Shown here: in pieces, positions 16,459-23,590 of the stretch
How positions within the stretch are numbered: the first letter of the stretch is position 1
Layout of the letters: every line of letters begins with the position of its first letter
Source: Shouchella clausii
GTDB lineage: Bacteria; Bacillota; Bacilli; Bacillales; Bacillaceae_D
Assembly: GCF_002250115.1 (NCBI RefSeq)
Contig: NZ_CP019985.1
Location: forward strand, 4,402,001-4,466,000
Length of the DNA: 64,000 bases
Direction: 5' to 3'
Position numbers and translations under genes: made by a program
The notes under the pieces: generated by a model
Database searches by the model: none
Told to the model about the DNA's origin: nothing
What the model saw: the letters and a program-made list of their open reading frames with translations, nothing else

Positions 16459-17280
16459 ATGTTTAACTGGAAAAATGTTTTTCGAGGTGCCGCTATGGGC
16501 ATCACCGAACTTGTGCCAGGTGTGAGCGCGAGCACAATTGCTATGCTTTTGGGCATTTATGAAAAGTTGCTTCAAGCAATTAGCGACTTGACGACAGGCC
16601 ATATAAAACGTGCTTTTCGCTTTTTAGTCCCACTCGGCATTGGCATGGTAGCTGCTGTTGCTTTATTCGTGAAAATCATAGAATATTTGCTTCATGTACA
16701 TAATCAACCGATGATGTTTTTATTTGCTGGGCTCGTTCTTGGTATTTTGCCGTTTTTATGGCGCTCTGCCCATGCAGAAACGAAACATTCGTTTAAACCC
16801 CTCCATTATGTGTTGATGATTGGGGCATTTGTGCTTATTGCAATGACCAGTTTTGTCGGCGAATCAAACCAAGCAGTGATGGAAAACCTTTCATTGCCAG
16901 ACTATATTTATTTATTTTTTTCAGGCTGGCTGGCAAGTACTGCCCTTGTGCTGCCTGGCATTAGTGGCTCGCTCGTTTTTTTAATTCTAGGCGTGTACCA
17001 TACAGCGATTGCTGCACTCTCGACTATTAATATCCCTGTTATTATCACAATTGGCTGTGGCGTTGGCCTTGGGCTGCTTGTGACAAGCCGGCTCGTCCGT
17101 TTCTTTCTTAAAACGTATACGCAAGCAACCTATTCGCTCATGATTGGGCTTGTTGCCGGTTCTCTTATTGTTATTGTTCCAACTGAGTTGCCTGGGACGT
17201 TCCTCTATTGGCTTGTCTCGATTATGGCCCTTTTGTTTGGCCTTGTAACTGCCTTAACATTTGGGAAAGCAGAGCGTTGA
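16459..17280 (+). CDS. DUF368 membrane protein, PopT-type undecaprenyl-phosphate translocase
   Basis: A 273-residue polytopic membrane protein. It has the duplicated DUF368 signature: GAAMGITELVPGVSASTIAML near residue 10 and a second, inverted-repeat-like VLPGISGSLVFLILGVYH near residue 165. Members of this family have been described as polyprenyl-phosphate translocases that return undecaprenyl phosphate to the inner leaflet, and they matter most at alkaline pH. This role fits an alkaliphile with heavy envelope synthesis (inference). ATG 16459 follows AGGAGGATGCTAA. It stands alone with its own terminator and is divergent from pdaA. Confidence 0.87.
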   Translation: MFNWKNVFRGAAMGITELVPGVSASTIAMLLGIYEKLLQAISDLTTGHIKRAFRFLVPLGIGMVAAVALFVKIIEYLLHVHNQPMMFLFAGLVLGILPFLWRSAHAETKHSFKPLHYVLMIGAFVLIAMTSFVGESNQAVMENLSLPDYIYLFFSGWLASTALVLPGISGSLVFLILGVYHTAIAALSTINIPVIITIGCGVGLGLLVTSRLVRFFLKTYTQATYSLMIGLVAGSLIVIVPTELPGTFLYWLVSIMALLFGLVTALTFGKAER

Positions 17281-17312
17281 TAAACGGAAAACCGCTGTTT
17301 TAACAATCGTAC

Positions 17313-17349
17313 AAAAAGTACCTATCCACGATGGACAAGGTACTTTTTT
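17313..17349 (+). terminator. Rho-independent terminator of the DUF368 gene
   Basis: AAAAAGTACCT pairs with AGGTACTTTTTT around a small inner CCA/TGG stem. Confidence 0.85.
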
Positions 17350-17429
17350 GAATTGCGCATCAATTTGTTTAAAATGTTTGACGTTCGCAATTAATTGCCC
17401 TAAAATGAAAGTAGTTTATGCGAGAGCGG

Positions 17430-17698
17430 GGTGATTCGATGGTGGAGAGTACAAAGTAGATAGAAAAACGGTATCGTGCGTACATGCCGTTTGGAACTTC
17501 TCGATTGCTTTCCAATCGGGTCGGGCTTCCGCTATTCTTGCGAAACCATCTACCACTTAAAAGTAATTGTGTACGCAGCTAGCCTTTCATAGGTAAACCG
17601 TTAGAATTGCGCGTTGCCCTCTGGTTCCAAACTAGGAAACGTTATTCCTAATTTGAAGGACACACAGGAGGTGACTCCCTCTTATACGAGGGGAATAT
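17430..17698 (+). promoter_or_regulatory. Structured leader region upstream of the CorC/HlyC gene
   Basis: About 270 bases without an ORF contain several hairpins: ACGGTAT/ATGCCGT (17468-17490) and CGATTG/CAATCG (17502-17518). Two mutually exclusive long-range pairings use GATGGT (17438-17443) or GTAGAT (17456-17461) with the overlapping target ACCATCTAC (17545-17553). This resembles a switchable 5' UTR but does not match the M-box, ykoK or yybP-ykoY patterns I know. Two AGGAGG/GAGGGG stretches lie near the 3' end. Confidence 0.4.
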
Positions 17699-19066
17699 TT
17701 GGACATACAACAGGGATTAAGCTTACTGGCGGTCGCCATTCTTATTGCGTTAACCGCTTTCTTCGTAGCATCTGAATTTGCGATTGTAAAAATACGTAGC
17801 ACACAGCTTGAACCGCACCTTGCTACAGGCAAAAAGTCAGCGATTTATGCTAAAAAAGTGACTTCCAACTTGGATGAATACCTTTCTGCCTGCCAGCTTG
17901 GAATTACAATTACTGCCCTAGGGATCGGCCGCCTTGCAGAGCCGACTTTTGAACAAATGCTCCACCCCTTCTTTGAAGATGTAGTGCCCGCTTCGGCAGT
18001 AACTTCATTATCGATTGCGGTTTCATTTCTTTTTGCGACATTTTTGCATGTTGTCATTGGGGAGTTGGCTCCGAAGACCATCGCTATCCAAAGAGCTGAG
18101 CAGGTTACACTTCTTTTTGCGCGGCCGCTTGTATGGTTCTACCGTATGCTTTTCCCATTAATTTGGAGTTTGAATGGCTCAGCCCGCCTTTTAATAAAAA
18201 TGTTAGGCTTCAAGCCAATGTCAGAACATGAAGTGACGCATACAGAAGAAGAGCTGCGCCTTATCATTTCCGACAGTTACAAAGGCGGCGAAATCAATCA
18301 ATCCGAGTTTAAATATGTAAGCAAAATTTTTGATTTTGACGACCGGATTGCTAAAGAAATCATGGTTCCAAGGACGGAAATTTCTGCAATTTCAATTGAA
18401 GACTCGCTTGAAGACAATTTAGCAATCATGCGGGAAGAAAAATTTACCCGCTATCCAGTTGTAAACGGCGATAAGGATCATATCCTCGGAATCGTAAATG
18501 TACGGGAAGTTTTATCAGACATCGTCGCCCCTGATGTGACAGAAGAGATAAAACTTGAAAATTATATTCGTCCAGTCATTAGCGTGATTGAATCCATTCC
18601 TGTTAATGACCTGCTTGTCGAAATGCAAAAGAAACAAACGCATATGGCGATTTTGTACGATGAATATGGGGGCACCGCAGGGCTTATTACAGCGGAAGAT
18701 ATCATCGAAGAAATTGTTGGCGAAATTCGCGATGAATTTGATGTGGAGGAAGATCCACTTATAAGCAAAATTGACGAGGATCATTATTTACTTGACGGCA
18801 AAACGCTGATTTCAGAGGTCAACAAACTTTTACATGTCGAGATTAGCGAAGAAGATGTTGACACAATTGGCGGCTGGCTCTTAACGGAGAAATACGACAT
18901 TGCTGTCGGCGAAACGTTAACGTTCGGGCCTTATGTATTTGCGGTTAAAGCTTTTGACGGGCGTCAGATTAAACGAATCGAAGTCTTAAAAAAGGACGAA
19001 GAAAACAGTTTTAAAAAGGACGAAGAAGCTCGTTTCGACCCCCCGTATGAAGCGTCTGGCTCCTAA
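17699..19066 (+). CDS. CNNM/CorC (HlyC) family transporter, DUF21-CBS-CBS-CorC_HlyC
   Basis: A 455-residue membrane protein of the bacterial hemolysin C/CNNM family. Residues 1-190 form a DUF21 membrane domain (VASEFAIVKIRSTQL, IGELAPKTIAIQRAE). Residues about 205-330 are two CBS domains (IMVPRTEISAIS, ILYDEYGGTAGLITAEDI). Residues about 345-430 are the CorC_HlyC domain (TIGGWLLTEKYDIAVGE). Family members such as B. subtilis MpfA mediate Mg2+ (or Co2+) efflux. Whether this is the MpfA orthologue or a paralogue such as YhdT, YqhB or YugS cannot be decided here. The start is TTG 17699 with GAGGGG five bases away. Confidence 0.9.
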   Translation: MDIQQGLSLLAVAILIALTAFFVASEFAIVKIRSTQLEPHLATGKKSAIYAKKVTSNLDEYLSACQLGITITALGIGRLAEPTFEQMLHPFFEDVVPASAVTSLSIAVSFLFATFLHVVIGELAPKTIAIQRAEQVTLLFARPLVWFYRMLFPLIWSLNGSARLLIKMLGFKPMSEHEVTHTEEELRLIISDSYKGGEINQSEFKYVSKIFDFDDRIAKEIMVPRTEISAISIEDSLEDNLAIMREEKFTRYPVVNGDKDHILGIVNVREVLSDIVAPDVTEEIKLENYIRPVISVIESIPVNDLLVEMQKKQTHMAILYDEYGGTAGLITAEDIIEEIVGEIRDEFDVEEDPLISKIDEDHYLLDGKTLISEVNKLLHVEISEEDVDTIGGWLLTEKYDIAVGETLTFGPYVFAVKAFDGRQIKRIEVLKKDEENSFKKDEEARFDPPYEASGS

Positions 19067-19172
19067 TAAATCTATCAATCTAATTAAAATGGCTTGTTGC
19101 GAGGATGAAAGCAGCCGTATATGAAATGACGAGCTACGTTTTCGTGCTTTCCAACACTCTTGCAAAAAGCGA

Positions 19173-19207
19173 GGCAAACGACACATTTCGGTGCGTTTGC
19201 CTTTTTT
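19173..19207 (+). terminator. Terminator after the CorC/HlyC gene
   Basis: GGCAAACGACAC pairs with GGTGCGTTTGCC and is followed by T6. It also lies at the end of the converging phosphatase gene. Confidence 0.85.
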
Positions 19208-19208
19208 C

Positions 19209-19856
19209 TTACAGCAAACCGTGCTTGGCTGTTAAATCAGCACGAACGGTTTCGAGGTGCGCTGTCCGGTTTGTGTAGTGAAGGAGGTAACGTTCGTCTT
19301 TTTCTTTCCACTCAAGCAAAGTTACGCTTGTATTGCCGATGATAAATGGACGTTCAAACGCAGCCCATTGTTCTCCAACAATAGCATACATAAGCAGACA
19401 GCTAATAAAGCCACCATGCGAGACAAGAATGACCGACTCATCATCACGGTGTGCCTTTTTTAATTGACTGAGCAATGAATAACAGCGCTCTGTTAACGCT
19501 AGGGCAGACTCTGTGCCTTCGATTCCTGAGGCAATCAACGGCTTTCCTGTTGTTTCAGGGAAGCGCTCCGCAATTTCAGAACGCGTCAACCCTTGCAGCG
19601 GGCCAAGGTTGACTTCACGCAACAATTCCCATTTTCGTGAAGGAAGCTGCGTTGCTTCAGAAATCGCTTGTGCCGTATTAGCAGCCCGTGTTAGGTCGCT
19701 TGTATACAAATAATCAGCAGCAAGTGTTGTACAAAAATGAGCCACTGCTTGCGCTTGTTTTTTCCCAAGGTCCGATAGCGGGAAGTCCATTGAACCTTGG
19801 ATTTTTCCTAGCCGATTCCCTTCTGATTCCCCATGCCGTATCATATATAATTTCAT
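19209..19856 (-). CDS. Histidine phosphatase family protein (phosphoglycerate mutase-like)
   Basis: A 215-residue branch-1 histidine phosphatase. The catalytic RHG motif is in MKLYMIRHGESEGN, and the second catalytic histidine is in VILVSHGGFISCLL (about residue 150). Members include cofactor-dependent phosphoglycerate mutases, broad phosphatases such as PhoE, and alpha-ribazole phosphatases. The short length and lack of cobalamin neighbours favour a broad-specificity phosphatase (inference). ATG 19856 follows AAGGAGGATACA. The longer frame to 19940 adds 28 residues with no homology. Confidence 0.87.
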   Translation of the reverse strand: MKLYMIRHGESEGNRLGKIQGSMDFPLSDLGKKQAQAVAHFCTTLAADYLYTSDLTRAANTAQAISEATQLPSRKWELLREVNLGPLQGLTRSEIAERFPETTGKPLIASGIEGTESALALTERCYSLLSQLKKAHRDDESVILVSHGGFISCLLMYAIVGEQWAAFERPFIIGNTSVTLLEWKEKDERYLLHYTNRTAHLETVRADLTAKHGLL

Positions 19857-20025
19857 TGTATCCTCCTTGTTAGGGGCAGCTTCCATTGCCTCTATTCGCG
19901 CACTTGCGCCATCATTAGCCTTGCACCGCAAGTGTACCAAACATGACGGACATCCTCAATTAGTCTTTTTCTTTTAGCAAAGATGCGCTAAGATAAGGGA
20001 TGGACATTAAAAGGAGATTGATGAA

Positions 20026-21135
20026 ATGAATGCGCAACAGACCATTGCCCCTCACACGGACCCGTGGGAAGCCTATAGGGATATCGAGCAATATGGCGAA
20101 CTGACCCTTTCAAACATTGAAGTTACAACGACTACGCTATGTAATATGCGCTGTGAGCATTGCGCGGTCGGCTATACATTATCGCCAAAAGACCCAGACC
20201 CCCTCCCGCTTGATTTACTCATTCGGCGCCTAGATGAAATTCCCCGCCTCCGTGCGTTTAGCATTACAGGCGGCGAACCGATGATGAACATGAAGTCAGT
20301 GCGGGAATATGTTGTCCCTTTGCTTAAATACGCACACGAACGTGGCGCCAAAACGCAAATCAATTCAAATTTGACGATGCCTCTTGAACGCTATGATCTG
20401 ATCCTGCCCTATTTGGATGTCTTGCATATTTCTCACAACTACGGCAGTGTCGATGATTTTTCGCTCATCGGCTTTGCCCATTCAAAGCATAAACCGAAAG
20501 AAGAACAGCGCCATGCGATGTTTCAACGAATGATTGAAAATGCCAAAGCGTTAACGGCAAGAGGCGTGATCGTTTCAGCTGAAACGATGCTAAATAAACG
20601 GACACTTCCCCATTTGGAGAACATCCATCAGCAAATTGTCGAAATGGGCTGCCAACGCCATGAAGTGCATCCGATGTATCCAAGCGACTTTGCCAGCAGT
20701 TTAGAAGTAGCGAGCTTGGATGAGATTAAATCAGGCATCCACCGCCTCCTTGATTGCCGCAATCAAAACGTTTGGATGCTCTTTGGCACACTGCCATTTT
20801 ATCCTTGCAGCCACAACGAAGACGACTTGCAGCTTCAAAAACGCCTGTACAGCGAACCGAATGTGACCGTCCGCAATGACCCCGATGGCCGGTCGCGCTT
20901 AAATGTAAACTTATTTAGCGGCGATATCATTGTCACTGATTTTGGCGACGTTCCTAAGCTTGGGAACATTCAAGACAGCCGTTTTGATGAAGCTTACGCC
21001 CGGTGGCGCGATTCAGCGATTAACCGTTCTCTCTCTTGCCATTGTCCTTCTGTGCAATGCTTAGGTCCGAATTTGCTTGTCAAAAACACCTATTACCGTG
21101 AAACCGATTTTTCAAAACGATCTGCTCGTTTTTAA
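20026..21135 (+). CDS. yfkAB: Radical SAM protein YfkAB
   Basis: A 369-residue radical SAM enzyme. The 4Fe-4S motif CxxxCxxC is at Cys39, Cys43 and Cys46 (TLCNMRCEHCAVG), followed by the GGE motif in SITGGEPMM. A C-terminal CHCPSVQC cluster (CxCxxxxC) together with another cysteine near 265 marks the YfkAB subfamily, which probably holds a second cluster. The reaction is unknown. In B. subtilis the gene was long listed as two ORFs, yfkA and yfkB; here it is intact. ATG 20026 follows AAAGGAG. The next gene, converging, is yfkD, as in B. subtilis. Confidence 0.92.
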   Translation: MNAQQTIAPHTDPWEAYRDIEQYGELTLSNIEVTTTTLCNMRCEHCAVGYTLSPKDPDPLPLDLLIRRLDEIPRLRAFSITGGEPMMNMKSVREYVVPLLKYAHERGAKTQINSNLTMPLERYDLILPYLDVLHISHNYGSVDDFSLIGFAHSKHKPKEEQRHAMFQRMIENAKALTARGVIVSAETMLNKRTLPHLENIHQQIVEMGCQRHEVHPMYPSDFASSLEVASLDEIKSGIHRLLDCRNQNVWMLFGTLPFYPCSHNEDDLQLQKRLYSEPNVTVRNDPDGRSRLNVNLFSGDIIVTDFGDVPKLGNIQDSRFDEAYARWRDSAINRSLSCHCPSVQCLGPNLLVKNTYYRETDFSKRSARF

Positions 21136-21154
21136 TTGGTGGAAATGAAGAGCG

Positions 21155-21240
21155 AAAACCACACTCAGATTAAAAGAAACGCTTGTTAGACGAGGAGTGC
21201 AGGCGCAAGAATAGAACAGAGGTTTATGAGCTTAGGCAAA
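21155..21240 (+). repeat. Dispersed intergenic repeat, copy 1
   Basis: Two blocks match the copy at 23321-23473. AAACGCTTGTTAGACGAGG (21177-21195) matches 23362-23380 at 17 of 19 positions. The block at 21209-21231 matches 23402-23424 at 20 of 23. It sits between the yfkAB stop and its terminator. Confidence 0.7.
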
Positions 21241-21254
21241 CGCCGACGTATGCG

Positions 21255-21300
21255 AAAAGAACCCATGCCCTTGTTATGAAAGAGGCATGGGTTCTTTTTA
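21255..21300. terminator. Bidirectional terminator between yfkAB and yfkD
   Basis: AAAAGAACCCATGCC (21255-21269) pairs perfectly with GGCATGGGTTCTTTT (21284-21298), giving A/T flanks on both sides. Confidence 0.9.
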
Positions 21301-22101
21301 TTTTGGTTGTGTAGAAGCCATAAACGTAAAAGAGATATTGTCTTGCACAGGAATCCAAGCACTAATGCCTTGCTCGGTTACATTCTTGACATCTAACCTC
21401 GGTTTTCCGCCTTTTATCGTTAAATACACTTCCCCATATGTGACATTTCCTTTTTCTTGGACTGCCGGAACATAGCCGTATAGGTAGCCAACTTGGCGTG
21501 ATGGCACATTGTATTTTTGGTTCTTTTTCGTCCCTTGGCCAACCACTGTATCAAAAGCAAGGGGCAAGCTTGTTTTCTCAGCAGCGCTAATCATCATCAT
21601 CTTTTTGACTGCCTCTCCGTTCGGTATTTTTGCGCTCAAGCCGCCTGTCACTTTTTTCTGTTGTTCTTGCAGGTAAGACATGCTCTTTGGTGCATTTCCG
21701 CCACGGTTGTCAATGTAATTTGTATTGACTTTTTGATACTCCCAATTGACTTCCGTTCCTTTTGATTGGTAAGCTAGAGGCCATTCTCCTAAGTAAATGG
21801 AAGCTCTCATCGCAAATCCCAATTGCGGAAACTGGATCGACGACTCATTCATTAGCCGGATTAAATCTGGATTTTGAATTTGCTCTTCCGTTGACCGGAG
21901 CAATTGTTTGGCAAACTCGCTTGGCTGCAAATAAGGCAAGTCTTGTGTTGCATTTTTATATGTGTTTTCTTTAGAAATGGATAAGACAGAGTCAGGAATT
22001 TTAAAAGATGTTTGTTCAGGCTCATTTGCTTCCGACTTTCCGTACGCAGGAGCCGTGATTGCCAATATAAAAGCCAACAATAAAAGCGCAATTCGTTTCA
22101 T
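21298..22101 (-). CDS. yfkD: YfkD family exported protein
   Basis: A 267-residue protein with an N-terminal signal segment MKRIALLLLAFILAITAPAYG and a soluble mature part with the YfkD pattern (KIPDSVLSISKENTYKN, FAMRASIYLGEWPLAY, NWEYQKVNTNYIDNRGG). The function is unknown; the family is Bacillus-specific. ATG 22101 is preceded by AAGGAGGGTACTTCTT, whereas the 15-codon extension upstream lacks such a site. It neighbours yfkAB in the same converging arrangement as in B. subtilis. Confidence 0.88.
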   Translation of the reverse strand: MKRIALLLLAFILAITAPAYGKSEANEPEQTSFKIPDSVLSISKENTYKNATQDLPYLQPSEFAKQLLRSTEEQIQNPDLIRLMNESSIQFPQLGFAMRASIYLGEWPLAYQSKGTEVNWEYQKVNTNYIDNRGGNAPKSMSYLQEQQKKVTGGLSAKIPNGEAVKKMMMISAAEKTSLPLAFDTVVGQGTKKNQKYNVPSRQVGYLYGYVPAVQEKGNVTYGEVYLTIKGGKPRLDVKNVTEQGISAWIPVQDNISFTFMASTQPK

Positions 22102-22173
22102 AAGAAGTACCCTCCTTCTATCGTTTGTAAAGGTATTGTTTGACATCTCTTTTCGTTTTATCCATCAAAGCCG

Positions 22174-22210
22174 TAAAAAAAACAGCAGCATATCGCTGCT
22201 GCTGTTTTTA
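22174..22210. terminator. Terminator between yfkD and the YtxH gene
   Basis: AACAGCAGC pairs with GCTGCTGTT, flanked by A8 and T5. On the minus strand it ends the ytxH-like transcript. Confidence 0.85.
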
Positions 22211-22277
22211 CCTAAGCCCGATCTATAAGAAAGAACGCCAACCGTTGCTGCCGTCCTTACTTAAAGAATCCCCTCTC

Positions 22278-22628
22278 TTATCTTTCGTTATTCATCTCAC
22301 GCTGCTTTTTTAACAGCTTAATTTCGTCAGCAGCTTCCTTTGCTGCTTGGATCGCTTCCTCAGATGTTTCTTTCATATGGCTTGCTGTTTGTGTCAGCGT
22401 GCGCACATCTTCGGAAATGTCTTTCCAAATCGAGCGGACATCCTCCATGACTTCTTTTGCTTGCCCAACCATGTTTTCCCGATTGTCCCGCAAAAAGGCA
22501 TACGTGTCCCCTGCCTGCTGCTTCAGTTCCTTCGCTTCTTGGCAAAGACGGTTTCGCCAATCTTTTTTTACAAGTACAGCCCCGATGACAACACCTGCAA
22601 TCAAAATCCCCCATTTTTTGCTGGCCAT
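22278..22628 (-). CDS. YtxH domain-containing protein
   Basis: A 116-residue protein with one N-terminal membrane segment (WGILIAGVVIGAVLV, about residues 6-20) followed by a long amphipathic, coiled-coil-prone helix (about 30-108). This is the layout of the YtxH/general-stress small protein family. Members are often induced by general stress; the molecular role is unknown. ATG 22628 has AGGAGGAATAAAA upstream. Confidence 0.82.
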   Translation of the reverse strand: MASKKWGILIAGVVIGAVLVKKDWRNRLCQEAKELKQQAGDTYAFLRDNRENMVGQAKEVMEDVRSIWKDISEDVRTLTQTASHMKETSEEAIQAAKEAADEIKLLKKQREMNNER

Positions 22629-22698
22629 TTTTATTCCTCCTTTATGTATCCTGTTTCTATTTTAAAACAGATTCTCTCGCATTTGTAAAGCTGAACCC

Positions 22699-22738
22699 AT
22701 TCACAAAAAAATGCCAACCGCAATGGGTCAGCATTAGT
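22699..22738 (-). terminator. Terminator of the coiled-coil small gene
   Basis: On the minus strand ATGCTGACC pairs imperfectly with GGTTGGCAT and is followed by T7 toward 22706. Confidence 0.6.
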
Positions 22739-22883
22739 TGTATGTTTGCACAAGGCAACGGTCTGTTTCAAGGATTTCGAATTTAGTGTGATGATTGCTG
22801 TTTTTTAGCTCATCCACCTGTGCAGAAAGTTTTTTTATTTGTTTTTCAAGGGCAATCAATTTTTCTTTTTCTGATTGTGTCAT
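22734..22883 (-). CDS. Small coiled-coil protein (49 aa)
   Basis: From ATG 22883 the product reads MTQSEKEKLIALEKQIKKL, continuing with heptad-like leucines to about residue 25, then a polar tail with one cysteine. GGGAGGGACCAACA precedes the ATG. A GTG at 22931 would lengthen it by 16 residues but has no ribosome binding site. No family is recognised. The shape suggests a SlyX-like short helical dimer, but this is only a structural impression. Confidence 0.6.
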   Translation of the reverse strand: MTQSEKEKLIALEKQIKKLSAQVDELKNSNHHTKFEILETDRCLVQTYN

Positions 22884-23074
22884 TGTTGGTCCCTCCCCAC
22901 TTTTAGCTTGCCCGAACAAGCGCTCAATCACCAGTAAAAAAGATCCCTTTAAGTTAGAAATATTCTACCAGTGTTTTTCATTGATGTAAAGTGTCTTCCC
23001 TAAAAGGATTTTCTGCTTAACTAGACTTGGTTCGACAAATTTCATCTTTATCAAAAATTTGTAACAAATTACGC

Positions 23075-23102
23075 TTGTAAAATTACGTTTTCATGGTATA
23101 CT
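23075..23102 (+). promoter_or_regulatory. Promoter of the FbpB-family gene
   Basis: TTGTAA (23075-23080) and TATACT (23097-23102) are separated by 16 bases. TGATAGGAAATATTCA just downstream has only weak resemblance to a Fur box (about 9 of 14 positions of the 7-1-7 form). Confidence 0.6.
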
Positions 23103-23140
23103 AATGATAGGAAATATTCAGACACAAAAAGGGTGATCAT

Positions 23141-23311
23141 ATGCGTAAACGTCATTTAATCCGTTTTGAGGACTTAATGGCCCAAAATAGAGATGAACTT
23201 TTAAACGATCCTGAGGCTTTATCCAAAATTGATGATAAATTGGATGAACGTGCCCAAAAGAAAAACCGTTCACTCAAAAAAGCCAAACCAACTAGAACGA
23301 GCCGTTTTTAA
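23141..23311 (+). CDS. fbpB: FbpB-family small basic protein (56 aa)
   Basis: A short basic protein: MRKRHLIRFEDLMAQNRDEL, then LLNDPEALSKIDDKLDERA and a Lys/Arg-rich tail ending TRTSRF. The RFEDLMAQN...LLND...LSKIDDKLDER pattern fits the Fur-regulated FbpB family as I remember it. In B. subtilis, FbpB acts with the sRNA FsrA in the iron-sparing response, lowering expression of iron-rich proteins. ATG 23141 follows AAAAAGGGTGATCAT. The gene's 3' end is part of a terminator hairpin that has been duplicated around a repeat element. The family assignment is likely; orthology to FbpB itself rather than to a paralogue is unproven. Confidence 0.7.
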   Translation: MRKRHLIRFEDLMAQNRDELLNDPEALSKIDDKLDERAQKKNRSLKKAKPTRTSRF

Positions 23312-23499
23312 GGCTCGTTTGAGGTTGTCGACAGAGTCGACAAAATCCCCTGGCTGATAGAAAACGCTTGTCAGCCGAGGCGCGAAACCGAGTGAAGATG
23401 CGAATAGAACATGGGTTCATGAGCATATGAATGAGGTGAGCAACGAAGGATGCGAGCGTTTTTCTACAGTCTGGAACGAGCCTTTTTTTAGGCTCGTTT
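23295..23499 (+). repeat. 153-bp intergenic element flanked by 26-bp direct repeats that are terminator hairpins
   Basis: The 26-base repeats at 23295-23320 and 23474-23499 are 24/26 identical; each is a GAACGAGCC...GGCTCGTTT hairpin. The left copy includes the fbpB stop codon, and the right copy has the long T run. The enclosed 23321-23473 begins GAGGTTGTCGACA and ends CTACAGTCTG, imperfectly inverted termini. It shares internal blocks with copy 1 at 21155-21240 and a 25-base tail with 37582-37606 (inverted, 23 of 25). Confidence 0.75.
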
Positions 23500-23590
23500 T
23501 TTTATTCCCGCACCTTTTCCCTTTTTGTATATTTTTTTGGCAATCGCACAAAGTAATTTCATATAAAAAAACGGGAAGCGGGGGTCCCTC

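Noticed and set aside
17430-17698. Known Mg2+ (M-box) or Mn2+ (yybP-ykoY) riboswitch
   Set aside because: The conserved core sequences of those classes that I can recall are absent.
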